From NCBI GenBank assembly GCA_947479475.1, contig CANJZW010000010.1, forward strand, positions 1 through 64,000: a stretch of 64,000 nt of DNA. The letters run 5' to 3'. This DNA comes from Chthoniobacteraceae bacterium. GTDB taxonomy: Bacteria > Verrucomicrobiota > Verrucomicrobiia > Chthoniobacterales > Chthoniobacteraceae. The notes below the pieces were generated by a model. It saw only the letters and a program-made list of their open reading frames with translations, was not told the DNA's origin and made no database searches. The translations under genes were made by a program, and so were the position numbers. Below are positions 34,854-43,301 of the stretch, piece after piece (positions within the stretch are counted from its first letter, which is position 1; each line of letters begins with the position of its first letter).

Positions 34854-35270
34854 CTAAGAATGAGCCACCGCTGTTGCCTCCCTTTCCTGGCCCACGCCCC
34901 CCTCCAGAGGTTCAAACGAGGTGCCGCAACCACAACTCCTCGCCGCGCGCGGATTTTGCAACCGGAAGCCTGTACCCACCAGATCGTCACAGTAATCCAA
35001 GGAGGCTCCCTCTAAAAACCGGACGCTCGCCGCGTCGACGAAAACCCGCGCCCCCTCCGATTCGCTCACCTCGTCCCCCGGCCGAGCCGCGTCAAAATGC
35101 ATTTCATACTGCATGCCGGCGCACCCGCCTTTCTCCACCACAATGCGCAGCCCAGCCACCGGCGCCTCAGGGAACCCCACCACGGCTGGGGAGGAAACGC
35201 CCGTCCCTGCGAGACGCTCCGCCAGCATCAAGCGCAATTGGGAGGCCGCCGCAGGTGAGATTAAAATCAT
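34854..35270 (-). CDS. Iron-sulfur cluster assembly protein of the IscA/ErpA/HesB family
   Basis: Cytoplasmic A-type carrier of 138 residues that accepts Fe-S clusters and passes them to apoproteins. The three family cysteines are present: Cys50 in EKGGCAGMQYE and Cys113 and Cys115 in RSCGCGTSFE. The domain order and the DYCDDLVGTGFRLQNP segment are typical. The protein is slightly longer than usual (about 110 residues) because of an insertion near residues 20-38 and about 18 extra C-terminal residues. No other isc or suf gene is nearby. Whether it acts as IscA, ErpA or SufA cannot be told. It is transcribed divergently from the hydrolase at 35399. Confidence 0.92.
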   Translation of the reverse strand: MILISPAAASQLRLMLAERLAGTGVSSPAVVGFPEAPVAGLRIVVEKGGCAGMQYEMHFDAARPGDEVSESEGARVFVDAASVRFLEGASLDYCDDLVGTGFRLQNPRAARSCGCGTSFEPLEGGVGQEREATAVAHS

Positions 35271-35398
35271 GGTTGCAATCTACGCTTGGTTCGCACGTTA
35301 GTCAAACGAGTGGCTCGCTTAAAAGTATCGTGGATTCCAGTTTTTTTATTCTCCGCCCAAAAAGCCCTCTCAAACCCTCCATTGTCCAAGGCTACTGC

Positions 35399-36250
35399 AT
35401 GAGATCTCACCGCCTTTTCCTCCCCCTGATTCTTTTTTTAAGCCCCTTCGCAGGACAGGGAGAACCGCCACGCGACAAAGTCCGTTCCCCTTTGGAAACC
35501 CTCACCTTTTCCTCCCTCCCCGAACACGCGGAGGCACAGGAAGTGAAGGCCCGTTTGCACTGTCTGGAAAACCCGGGCCCAATGGCGCTGTCTGCGGAGT
35601 CTTTTGAACTTCTCCGGCCCGCTGATTTCAGGGAAGACGGGTCCTGGGGATTATTGGTTTGGATTTCCCCGAATGAATCCCCCCGGATTCCGAGTTCCTG
35701 GGAACAAGTATTGGTTCGGCATAAACTCCTTTGTATTGGGGCAAATAACGCAGGAAATAAAAGGGACATTCTCGACCGGATTCGTTTAGCCGTCTGCGCA
35801 AACATTGAAATGGGAAAACGATTTAAGATGGATCCGAAACGAATGTACGTTGCAGGGTTTTCCGGGGGCGGAAGGGTCGCAAGCATGCTGGGGGTAGCTT
35901 ATGCTGACTTATTCACCGGCGTAATTCCGATGATGGGGGTAAACTTCTATACCGACCTTCCCTCTCCGGATGGAAAGAAGCTTTTTCCACCCCAGTTCAT
36001 CCCCGATGACGAGGTGCTCCAAATTGCAAAACGCTCCACAGCCTTCGTCCTACTCACGGGTGAAAAGGATTTTAACCGGGCTGAAACCAAAATTGTTCTG
36101 GAGCAGGGTTTCCACAAGGAGGGGTTCACGGCGTGCCGCAGCCTCGAAATCCCGGGAATCGGGCACGTGATGCCGGGGGCACAATGGCTGGACCAGGCCC
36201 TTGTGCTTTTGGAACGCAAGCCCGTCGGAGAACCGCGCCACAAGCCGTAA
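35399..36250 (+). CDS. Exported alpha/beta hydrolase
   Basis: Secreted or periplasmic hydrolase of 283 residues. The ATG at 35399 gives a clear signal peptide (basic start, hydrophobic 5-17, cleavage after about 20); longer in-frame sequence has no family match. The nucleophile elbow is GFSGG at residues 153-157 with Ser155, and a likely catalytic His is in IPGIGHVMPG near residue 258. The region between looks like an esterase of the dienelactone hydrolase or PHB-depolymerase-like group, preceded by 90 residues I do not recognise. It is followed after 46 bp by an unknown exported protein. Substrate unknown. Confidence 0.82.
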   Translation: MRSHRLFLPLILFLSPFAGQGEPPRDKVRSPLETLTFSSLPEHAEAQEVKARLHCLENPGPMALSAESFELLRPADFREDGSWGLLVWISPNESPRIPSSWEQVLVRHKLLCIGANNAGNKRDILDRIRLAVCANIEMGKRFKMDPKRMYVAGFSGGGRVASMLGVAYADLFTGVIPMMGVNFYTDLPSPDGKKLFPPQFIPDDEVLQIAKRSTAFVLLTGEKDFNRAETKIVLEQGFHKEGFTACRSLEIPGIGHVMPGAQWLDQALVLLERKPVGEPRHKP

Positions 36251-36296
36251 AAACTAAAACCCCTTTTCCCGACCGGGCTTTGGGGATCCGCTTTTC

Positions 36297-36941
36297 ATGC
36301 ATTTCAAGAGCCTTCCTTTCACTTCGGCCCGTGGCTTCCTGCTCTGGATTATCCTGGGCCTTTCAGCGGAAGCGCACCCCAACCAGCAAAACGCAATGTG
36401 GGTGCAGTTCGAGCCCGCCCTTGTCCGCGTCGCCGTGGACGTCTCACTCAAAGAACTCGCGGCGGCGGCCGGGATTGAAGCGATGGAGGGCGAGGTTCCT
36501 GTGGAGGCCAAATTTTTCCCGGCTGCGGAGGCGCACCGCGACTATGTGCTGCAGCACCTCACCGTTTCGATCGGGACCGCCGTGTTATCCGGGCGGGTTC
36601 TCAACCTCTCGCCGCCTGCAAAAATGGGAGATCCCGAGAAGACTTTTTTTCAATACGAACTGGAGTACCCCTTCAATTTGCCACTGCCCCGGGAAGTGCG
36701 TTTTGAGCAGGACATGCTTAAAGAACGGCCCTATGCGCCGGGCGTTCCTTGGGATATCAGCTACATTGTGCGCACAAAATGCGCGGGATCCGACCGGGTA
36801 AGTTCCTGGCTGCTGAGCTTCCAAAAGCCCGCGGATTTTTTAACGGGCTGGGACGCCGTGGATCTCCCCCGTGAAGTCGTGCCCGAAAATTCGCCCCTTA
36901 AAAAGCTGTGGATGGCAATACGCCGCCTTTGGGAACCGTAA
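36297..36941 (+). CDS. Unknown exported protein
   Basis: I do not recognise a family for this 214-residue protein. The N-terminus has a plausible signal peptide (residues 1-26, ending near SAEA), so the mature part is probably periplasmic or on the outer face. The mature domain is beta-rich with a VQFEPALVRVAVDVSLKELA segment near residue 36 and a C-terminal WMAIRRLWEP tail. It follows the hydrolase by 46 bp, so the two may form a small exported pair. It ends convergently with the SGNH hydrolase gene 34 bp further on. Confidence 0.75.
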   Translation: MHFKSLPFTSARGFLLWIILGLSAEAHPNQQNAMWVQFEPALVRVAVDVSLKELAAAAGIEAMEGEVPVEAKFFPAAEAHRDYVLQHLTVSIGTAVLSGRVLNLSPPAKMGDPEKTFFQYELEYPFNLPLPREVRFEQDMLKERPYAPGVPWDISYIVRTKCAGSDRVSSWLLSFQKPADFLTGWDAVDLPREVVPENSPLKKLWMAIRRLWEP

Positions 36942-36975
36942 CCCTCCGCTACGGAGAGGGAGTCGGCCTTGCTCC

Positions 36976-38157
36976 TCACTTCCCATCATTTACGACAAAG
37001 TGGATTGCCCTGAAGGCGTGTCCCGCACTTTTGGCGTCCTTCTCCTCGGAGACCTTCAGGGAGAGCGTGTGTTTGCCCTCGGGCAGCGTGTCGGCGAACA
37101 TGACCGTCCTGGGATAGTGCAGGCCGGCGCTGTAATTGTGAAAAAGGTTGACCTTCACAGGGGCGCCTCCATCGATTTGGGCTTCGACGATACCCGCATC
37201 CGGGCCGGCGACAACATAAGCGCCGACGGCGGTCCCTTCAAAGGACAACGCGAGTTCCGCTCCCGCCTGAGTCGCCTCGACGACGGGGCTTTTCGTGAAG
37301 CGCTCCCGTTTCCCGCCCTTCAAACCTTTCCAGTCCGGGATCTGCACCTTCCACCCCTCCTTGAGTTTGAGTTCCTGAGCCTGAACAAAACGTCCCTTGC
37401 TATAGTTTTTTTCATCCACGGGTTTCTCGGGCAACGGGTGAGGTTTTGCCGAGCCCTGTGGAGGCGTGCCCCATTTGGCCTCCAAGAGTTCCCCGATCAT
37501 ATCGGCGGCGATCCGGTTACCGAAAGGAGCGGGATGAACGCCTCCGAACTTTTTCCAGTCAAATTCGCCGGCGGCGATTCGGGTGGTGACGGTCCTGGCC
37601 AGGTTGATGGTGGAGACTTGATAGCGTTCCGCGACCTCTGTATGCGCGCTGATGGGCAAAGGAATCTGGCCGGAATTGTATTTTTCCATGGAGCCTTCGT
37701 TCAGAAAAAACGTCATCACGATGTCCGCGCGCGGGTTGGCGAGGCGCAGGTGGCGGATGACACCCTCCATGCCTCGTATACATTCTTCCCTGGAATGGCG
37801 GGCATCCTGGTCGTCGTTGACCGCAAATTCGACGAACAGCATGTCGACGGGGCCCTTGGACAACACTTCGTCCTGAAACCGGAAAGCGCCGGTTGTCGAG
37901 CATGTGGAGGACACGCCGGCCGCGGTAAAGGTGAACTGGGTTTCTGGAAACCGTTTCTGAAGCATTTCACACACCATCGGGCGGTATCCCTCCATTTCCG
38001 TGATAGACCCCCCGAGAAAAGCGACATGACCTTTTTTCTGTTCCCGGAACTGGTGCCAGGAATTATCCAAATTGCCGCGGGGAGTGACGTTTACATCCGC
38101 CGCTTGGGCGGACGAAAAAAGAGCGAGACCGGTCAGCACTAGGAGGGAGGCTTTCAT
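36976..38157 (-). CDS. Secreted SGNH/GDSL-type hydrolase
   Basis: Exported esterase-like enzyme of 393 residues. Residues 1-20 form a signal peptide. The SGNH blocks are visible: block I FLGGSITEMEGYRP with Ser51 as nucleophile, block II around AAGVSSTCST, block III FVEFAVNDDQDA with the oxyanion Asn, and block V GGVHPAPFGNRI with the catalytic His. The usual Asp before His is replaced by Gly. Residues about 240-393 form a second beta-rich domain of carbohydrate-binding-like appearance. In PVC bacteria such proteins often deacetylate polysaccharides; the substrate is unknown. The ATG at 38157 is chosen because it starts the signal peptide. Confidence 0.9.
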   Translation of the reverse strand: MKASLLVLTGLALFSSAQAADVNVTPRGNLDNSWHQFREQKKGHVAFLGGSITEMEGYRPMVCEMLQKRFPETQFTFTAAGVSSTCSTTGAFRFQDEVLSKGPVDMLFVEFAVNDDQDARHSREECIRGMEGVIRHLRLANPRADIVMTFFLNEGSMEKYNSGQIPLPISAHTEVAERYQVSTINLARTVTTRIAAGEFDWKKFGGVHPAPFGNRIAADMIGELLEAKWGTPPQGSAKPHPLPEKPVDEKNYSKGRFVQAQELKLKEGWKVQIPDWKGLKGGKRERFTKSPVVEATQAGAELALSFEGTAVGAYVVAGPDAGIVEAQIDGGAPVKVNLFHNYSAGLHYPRTVMFADTLPEGKHTLSLKVSEEKDAKSAGHAFRAIHFVVNDGK

Positions 38158-38306
38158 TACCCCACGAGTTCGCAGAAAGAGGCCTCCGTCAAAAGCGCAA
38201 AAACACGGATTCCACAATCTCCCGTACAACGCGCCGAAGGACGGAACCCGGGCTGCCCAACTGAGGCACCAGAAGAATCTCGCAGAACCCCGCGCCCGCC
38301 CGACTT

Positions 38307-38957
38307 CTAGGGGGCAAGCCTGGTGATCGTCCACCCCTCGGGGGCTCGCTCGAAACGGAGCCTATCGTGAAGGCGGCTCCGGCGCCCCTGCCAGAACTCA
38401 ATTCTTTCGGGCGCCAACCGGAATCCGCCCCATTGTTCGGGACAAGGGATGGAAAGTCCCTCGAAACGCTTTTTTTGCTGCTCGAAGGAAAGTTCGAGTT
38501 CCTCCCTGTTAGCCAGAGTACTGCTCTGGGGGGAGGCCCACGCGCCCAATTGGCTCGCAAGCGGGCGGGAGGTGAAATACGCCTCGCTCTCCTCCCGGGA
38601 AGTCTTGTGGACGCGCCCGGTGACGTTGACTTGGCGCTCCATCGCGGACCACCAAAAAGTGAGGGCGGCCCTCGGTTCAGCCTCCAGATGCGAAGCCTTT
38701 GTGCCCATGTAGTTTGTAAAAAATGCGAACCCCCTGACGTCGCAAACTTTCAGTAAAACGGTACGAGACCACGGTTGGCCCGTGGCATCTACCGTGGCCA
38801 GGGTCATCGCATTGGGTTCGATCAAGTCGTTTGAATGGGCCTCCGCGAGCCAGCGCTGGAACTGCACGATCGGATCGGGATCAATGTCGCAAAGATCCAG
38901 CCCGCGCAGAGAATAATCCTGCCGTAAGTCGGCTAGTTTTTGAGGAGTGAGAGCCAT
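38307..38957 (-). CDS. pdxH: Pyridoxamine 5'-phosphate oxidase
   Basis: FMN-dependent cytoplasmic enzyme of 216 residues that oxidises pyridoxine or pyridoxamine 5'-phosphate to pyridoxal 5'-phosphate, feeding PLP enzymes such as HisC. The usual family length and motifs are present: FQRWLAEAHSNDLIEPNAMT, ATVDATGQPWSRTVLLK, GFAFFTNYMGTKASHLEA, ALTFWW, the VNVTGRVHKTS block and FWQGRRSRLHDRLRFER near the end. The ATG at 38957 gives the family start and removes 32 upstream residues without similarity. It is transcribed divergently from the DUF1080 gene. Confidence 0.97.
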   Translation of the reverse strand: MALTPQKLADLRQDYSLRGLDLCDIDPDPIVQFQRWLAEAHSNDLIEPNAMTLATVDATGQPWSRTVLLKVCDVRGFAFFTNYMGTKASHLEAEPRAALTFWWSAMERQVNVTGRVHKTSREESEAYFTSRPLASQLGAWASPQSSTLANREELELSFEQQKKRFEGLSIPCPEQWGGFRLAPERIEFWQGRRSRLHDRLRFERAPEGWTITRLAP

Positions 38958-39148
38958 GCGTAGGCTTCTATCACAAAAACGAGACCTTAGGGAGTCCGGA
39001 GCGGGCGAAATCTCCGCATGCACAGAGAATCGATTTTGAGCAGCGGCTAACAATCGATGAAGGAGCCTGCCCCCCCACTTCGTATCTTGGAGGAGATAAA
39101 CCCTCAGATTTTGACTTGTTGGGGGTCAACTATTCACACTGATCCTCT

Positions 39149-39946
39149 ATGCGAATTCACACTCAAACTCTTCTTTTTTCCGCCGCGCTCGCCGCCGCCG
39201 CTCTGGCGCAGGACGCTAAACCCCTTGGATATCAGGATACCCCCCTCATTCCGGGTACGAACTGGCACGTGCACGATGGGCTGCGCCCACAACCCAAGGT
39301 CATCACGCCTGGGGTCAACCCGGGAGACGCCCCCAGCGATGCCGTGGTTCTTTTCAATGGAAAAGATCTCTCCCAATTTAAAAAGAACGTTGGTGAAAAA
39401 CCCAATTGGACGATCGAAGAAGGCTGCGCGGTATCCGTCAAAGGGGCTGGTTACCTGGAATCTGCCGAAGAATTTGGACCCGATCTCCAACTGCATGTGG
39501 AGTGGGCAGCCCCCACTCCCCCTGAGGGAACGAGCCAGGGCCGGGGCAATAGCGGCGTTTTCCTTTTTGGAAAGTATGAGATCCAAGTTCTCGACTGCTA
39601 CGAAAACCAAACCTATCCCGACGGCCAGGCCGCCGCAATTTACGGGCAAACGCCCCCGCTGGTGAACGCCAGCCGCAAACCGGGAGAGTTCCAAACCTAC
39701 GACATTCTCTTCACCGGGCCACGTTTCGAGGGTGCCGAACTCAAGACGCCCGCTTACGCCACGATCCTGCACAATGGGGTCGTCGTTCAGAACCACGTCC
39801 AACTCCTGGGCGCCACCGGACACAAAAGCGCCCCGAAATACACCGCCCATGGAGAAAAAGGGCCCATTAAATTTCAGGATCATGGCAATCCTGTGCGGTT
39901 CCGTAACGTTTGGCTGCGGGAATTAAAGCCCGTCGACTCCCAGTAA
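39149..39946 (+). CDS. Secreted DUF1080 (3-keto-disaccharide hydrolase-like) protein
   Basis: Exported protein of 265 residues with a signal peptide (residues 1-20, AALA-type end). The core is a DUF1080 domain from about residue 62 on, with VVLFNGKDLSQFKK, DLQLHVEWAAP, GRGNSGVFLFGKYEIQVLD and HNGVVVQNHVQLLG segments, typical of this beta-jelly-roll family. Members have been shown to cleave 3-keto glycosides; others are only structural. In this window it may act with the PVC-type dehydrogenase at 10.7 kb, as such an enzyme could make keto sugars, but the two genes are far apart. It is followed by a strong hairpin terminator. Confidence 0.92.
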   Translation: MRIHTQTLLFSAALAAAALAQDAKPLGYQDTPLIPGTNWHVHDGLRPQPKVITPGVNPGDAPSDAVVLFNGKDLSQFKKNVGEKPNWTIEEGCAVSVKGAGYLESAEEFGPDLQLHVEWAAPTPPEGTSQGRGNSGVFLFGKYEIQVLDCYENQTYPDGQAAAIYGQTPPLVNASRKPGEFQTYDILFTGPRFEGAELKTPAYATILHNGVVVQNHVQLLGATGHKSAPKYTAHGEKGPIKFQDHGNPVRFRNVWLRELKPVDSQ

Positions 39947-40298
39947 TCGCCTCCCGCCCCTGACGCGAAGGCGGCGGCGAAACTCCGGCGCTGCCTTTTC
40001 AGGTTTTATTTCAGGTTTTAAGCAGACCCCGGAAACGGAAGAACGCCTCTCCGGCCGAAGCAGGAGAGGCGTTCTCTGTTGTCTGGGGAGACTGTTTAAG
40101 GGGGAACAATCTCTGGGGGTAGGCAGAGTTCATCAGAGCTTCAGAATGCCCGCAACCTATTTTTAATATTTTTTCTAAGCCCTCTTCCCTTTGCCTTTCA
40201 AAACGCCCCTGCCAAGGGGGACCTTGCGAGAAATATGAGATTCGCAGGCTGTCGTGTTTTGCATTTCTGGGGCGTCCTGAGTTACGAATCTTTCATCC
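39947..40298. other. Intergenic region before the aldolase gene
   Basis: Apart from the hairpin at 40040-40075, this 352 bp gap has no supported gene. The A+T-rich part around 40150-40180 and the stretch to 40298 probably contain the aldolase promoter, but no exact element could be assigned. Confidence 0.4.
40040..40075. terminator. Strong hairpin after the DUF1080 gene
   Basis: A perfect 13-bp inverted repeat (40040-40052 with 40063-40075) with a 10-nt loop lies 94 bp after the DUF1080 stop. The right arm is followed by CTGTTGTCTGG, a weak T-rich tail. It is the clearest hairpin in the window and a probable terminator for the DUF1080 gene. Confidence 0.75.
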
Positions 40299-41141
40299 AT
40301 GAAATCCGCACGCCTCAACCGACTCTTTAACGCCACTTCCAACCGCTGTTTTGATGTGGCTGTGGACCACGGCTTTTTCAACGAAGCTGCTTTTCTCCAA
40401 GGAATTGAATCGATGCCGGCCGTGGTTCGCACCCTGGTGGAGGCGGGTCCGGATGCAATCCAGCTCACCTCAGGGCAGGCCCGTCACCTCCAGTCCATTC
40501 CTGGCAAGCAAAAGCCCGCCCTAGTGTTGCGCACGGACACGGCCAACGTGTACGGAAAGTCCCTACCCAGCACCCGCTTTAGCACCGTGATCCACGAACC
40601 CGTGCTCCAGGCCGTCCGGTTGGACGCCGCCTGCCTCTGTATCAACCTTTTCCTGATCCCGGGAGCCCCAGACGTTTACGCAAAGTGCGTTGAAAACATC
40701 GTGCGGATCAAGACGGAGTCCGATCACTACGGCATGCCTCTCATGATCGAACCGCTAGTTTTCCGGGCGAACTCGGAAAAGGGCGGGTACGAAGTGGATG
40801 GCGATCCCGAAAAAATCATTCCCCTCGTACGCCAAGCCGTGGAGTTGGGGGCGGATATTCTGAAGGCGGACCCCACGGAGGACGTTTCCGTGTATCACCG
40901 GGTGGTTGAAATTGCGGGCGGAGTGCCAGTGCTCGTCCGCGGAGGGGGCCGTGTGCCGGATTCCGAGCTTTTGCAACGGACGGCGGCGCTGCTCGCGCAG
41001 GGCGTGAGCGGGATCGTTTACGGGCGGAATATCATCCAGCACCGCAATCCCAAAGCCATCACCCAGGCGCTCATGGCGATGGTTCACGAAAACGTCTCGC
41101 CCGAAAGCGCTCTGGAGTTTCTGAATAACGAAACACGCTAG
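40299..41141 (+). CDS. Class I aldolase of the DhnA/DeoC-LacD type
   Basis: Cytoplasmic Schiff-base aldolase of 280 residues. Features are CFDVAVDHGFFNE (residues 17-29), the TDTANVYG segment, LMIEPLVFRANSEKGGY and the active-site lysine Lys189 in ADILKADPTEDV. GGVPVLVRGGGRV and GIVYGRNIIQHRNPKAI form the phosphate-binding end of the barrel. It resembles archaeal-type fructose-bisphosphate aldolase (DhnA) and related sugar-phosphate aldolases; the exact substrate is uncertain. The 3' part (from codon 160) has a decayed second copy at 48927-49192, on the far side of the ECF/sulfatase module. This copy is intact. Confidence 0.9.
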   Translation: MKSARLNRLFNATSNRCFDVAVDHGFFNEAAFLQGIESMPAVVRTLVEAGPDAIQLTSGQARHLQSIPGKQKPALVLRTDTANVYGKSLPSTRFSTVIHEPVLQAVRLDAACLCINLFLIPGAPDVYAKCVENIVRIKTESDHYGMPLMIEPLVFRANSEKGGYEVDGDPEKIIPLVRQAVELGADILKADPTEDVSVYHRVVEIAGGVPVLVRGGGRVPDSELLQRTAALLAQGVSGIVYGRNIIQHRNPKAITQALMAMVHENVSPESALEFLNNETR

Positions 41142-41235
41142 GCCCACCTCCCAACAGGCGTGCGGCCCCGGCCAAGGAATCCGACCGGGGTTGCGCTGCC
41201 CGTGGGCGTATTCGATGGGGAGGCGCTGGCTCATG
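40777..41235. repeat. Left copy of a duplicated junction segment
   Basis: This segment holds the aldolase 3' part, its stop and a tail that matches the 3' end of ftsZ. It matches 48927-49280 in the same orientation. Exact blocks include 40831-40864 with 48985-49018 (34 bp) and 41070-41102 with 49116-49148 (33 bp). The left copy has 106 bp that are missing on the right, bounded by a GGGCGGA direct repeat at 40916-40922 and 41022-41028. Similarity ends after 41235 (right 49280). Confidence 0.93.
41190..41235 (-). pseudogene. Relic of the ftsZ 3' end
   Basis: About 46 bp match the last codons of ftsZ (49235-49280), read leftward. The codon that is the ftsZ stop TAA on the right reads TAC here, and the match ends abruptly at 41235. 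It is a fragment left on the opposite side of the inserted module, far from the intact gene. Confidence 0.85.
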
Positions 41236-41421
41236 TGACCTCTTCAGCAATCTCAAACCTCTAGCGATCAGCTTTTGCGCCCCCTTGGAGGAGTCCGGCG
41301 CGGCTGCTGGAGTGAAGATGGACGGCGGGGCATAAAGCGCCGGTTTTTGGAGTGAGCACCACTTTCTGATACTTTCTTCGGCAAATGGGCGCCGTTCTTG
41401 GAAATAGGATATTACGCCTCC

Positions 41422-41955
41422 ATGCCGCCCCTCGACAACCAGCACCATGACCAGTTCCTCCGCCTCTTTGCCGAGCATGAGGCGGCGTTGCACACCTTGT
41501 TGAGGTCCATGCTGCCATCCCGCGAGGATGCCAAAGAGGCGCTTCAAGAAACAATCATCGTGCTTTGGCAGAAGTTCGACGAGTTCGATCCGGCACGTGA
41601 TTTCCGAGCTTGGGCATCGGGCATCGCTCGCAACAAGGCCTTGGCCGTGTTGCGCGACCGGAAACGCGACCGGCATGTCTTTGATGAAGCACTGGTGAAC
41701 CGGCTTGCGGACCGGGCGGCGCTTCAGGAGCAGTGCGTCATAACGCGCCGCGAGGTGTTAGAGGGCTGCCTGCAAAAGCTACCAGCAACGCAACGCGAGT
41801 TGGTGCTGAGCGCCTACACGAAAGGAACACGCATGGATGACCTCGCGGCACGTCGCGGCCAAACACCGATGTCGCTCTACAAACTGCTCCACCGCATCCG
41901 GATCGCTCTGCTGGACTGCGTGGAGCGCTCCCTGGCAACGGAGGAAGCAAGATGA
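41422..41955 (+). CDS. ECF-type RNA polymerase sigma factor
   Basis: Sigma-70 family factor of about 177 residues of the PVC type (TIGR02989-like). Region 2 lies at about residues 10-75 (LHTLLRSMLPSREDAKEALQ, then FRAWASGIARNKAL), and region 4 at about 110-165 with the PATQRELVLSAY helix and a helix-turn-helix in MDDLAARRGQTPMSLYKLLH. The ATG at 41422 is preferred over an in-frame TTG at 41398. It overlaps the FecR-type gene by 4 bp (ATGA), so both are made together. It most likely directs polymerase to the promoter of its own module, under control of the FecR partner. Confidence 0.93.
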   Translation: MPPLDNQHHDQFLRLFAEHEAALHTLLRSMLPSREDAKEALQETIIVLWQKFDEFDPARDFRAWASGIARNKALAVLRDRKRDRHVFDEALVNRLADRAALQEQCVITRREVLEGCLQKLPATQRELVLSAYTKGTRMDDLAARRGQTPMSLYKLLHRIRIALLDCVERSLATEEAR

Positions 41956-43274
41956 ACACCGACTGGAATGATCTCATTCAGCGCTACATCGATGGACAAA
42001 CGTCGCAGATAGAGACGCGCCGCCTCCAAGCCGCATTGAAAGCCGATGACGCTCTAGCGGACCTCTACCTCCGCCATACCGAACTGGATGTGGCACTGGA
42101 GGCGGAGGCCGCTTCTGCCGAAGTCACGCGCGAGCTGCTCTCTGCGCCGATGGCCTCAGCGACAAGTCGCGGCGGACACTGGCTCTCCTGGCGTCCGCTC
42201 ACAGCTGCGGCGGCTATCGTTGTATTCGGGCTTTTGGTATTTGGGTCGTCACGGCGAGGAGTAAAAGTCGAAGTCGTCCAGACATCAGGGGCTATCTCTG
42301 GTGATTGGGTCCTGGGGCACAAGGCTCGTTTGAATCATGTGACGTTAGTCCGCGGCAGCATGCGAATGCGACTTACCTCTGGTGTGATGCTGGATGTGAC
42401 TGCACCGGTGGAGATGCAACTGCTGGACGGCATGCATGTGCGCGTGCTCTCGGGTCGGGTGACGGCGGATGTGGGCAAGAATGGGAAAGGGTTTGTCATC
42501 GAGACACCGCAGGCGCGCGTGGTCGATCTTGGCACTCGCTTTGGCGTAGATGCCTCGGATGCGGCGCAGACGAGCGTGCTCGTGTTTCAGGGACAGGTTG
42601 AAGTGTATGAGAAAGGCTCGGAGCAGCGCGTGGCTCTGCTGAATACAGGCGAGGGGCTGCGCTTGGACAACAATCGTCGCGCCTCGCGCATCGTGAGCGT
42701 TTCGGGAACGGACGGCCCCAACGGCTGGACTGCAAACGCGCCACCTGCGTCCAGCGCGTTGATTTCAGCCGTGTATGACAGCATGGCCGCAAACGATGAG
42801 GCGGCGAAGAAATGGCCCTCGCTGCGGAACTTTTACCGTATCGTGCCCGGCGGCTTGTGTGACGGCGCGTTGGCTTTTTCGGACGTGGCGGATGAATGGA
42901 GCAACGTGCCTGCACACCTGGCGGGCGCGGATCAGGTGCGGACCTTCGCGGTGGATGGGTTCAATTGGTTCATGAAGCTCACCCTCAATATTTCGCGGCC
43001 GGTGGAGCTGTTTGTTTTCGTGGATCAACGCAATCCAGTGCCGGAGTGGGTGCGCACTGACTTCACCGACTCGGGCGAGACGATTACGCTAAACTTTAAG
43101 CCGCCACAGTGGCAGGGCCGCGTCGCCCAGAGACTGCCCTACTCAGTCTGGAAGCGCATCGTGCGCACACCGGGCGAAGTCACCCTCGGTGCTCCTTACG
43201 CGAATCCGCCTGCTGACAAAAAGAGCTTTAATCCCAACCGCATGTTCGGCGTCGCAGCGAAGGCGCTGCCTTAG
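41952..43274 (+). CDS. FecR-domain anti-sigma protein with unusual C-terminal domain
   Basis: Membrane protein of 440 residues that should hold the ECF factor. The cytoplasmic N-terminus (about 1-80) is followed by one transmembrane helix (81-99) and a periplasmic FecR domain (about 115-230, including VDLGTRFGVDA and VLVFQGQVEVYE). After about residue 260 there is a 180-residue domain that I do not recognise; it is rich in Trp, Phe and Pro and replaces the LamG domain seen in related proteins. It could sense the polysaccharide or an extracytoplasmic ligand; that is an inference. The start overlaps the sigma gene by 4 bp. Confidence 0.9.
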   Translation: MNTDWNDLIQRYIDGQTSQIETRRLQAALKADDALADLYLRHTELDVALEAEAASAEVTRELLSAPMASATSRGGHWLSWRPLTAAAAIVVFGLLVFGSSRRGVKVEVVQTSGAISGDWVLGHKARLNHVTLVRGSMRMRLTSGVMLDVTAPVEMQLLDGMHVRVLSGRVTADVGKNGKGFVIETPQARVVDLGTRFGVDASDAAQTSVLVFQGQVEVYEKGSEQRVALLNTGEGLRLDNNRRASRIVSVSGTDGPNGWTANAPPASSALISAVYDSMAANDEAAKKWPSLRNFYRIVPGGLCDGALAFSDVADEWSNVPAHLAGADQVRTFAVDGFNWFMKLTLNISRPVELFVFVDQRNPVPEWVRTDFTDSGETITLNFKPPQWQGRVAQRLPYSVWKRIVRTPGEVTLGAPYANPPADKKSFNPNRMFGVAAKALP

Positions 43275-43301
43275 TGTGACAACTCCATCGTCCCAGCCTC
43301 C

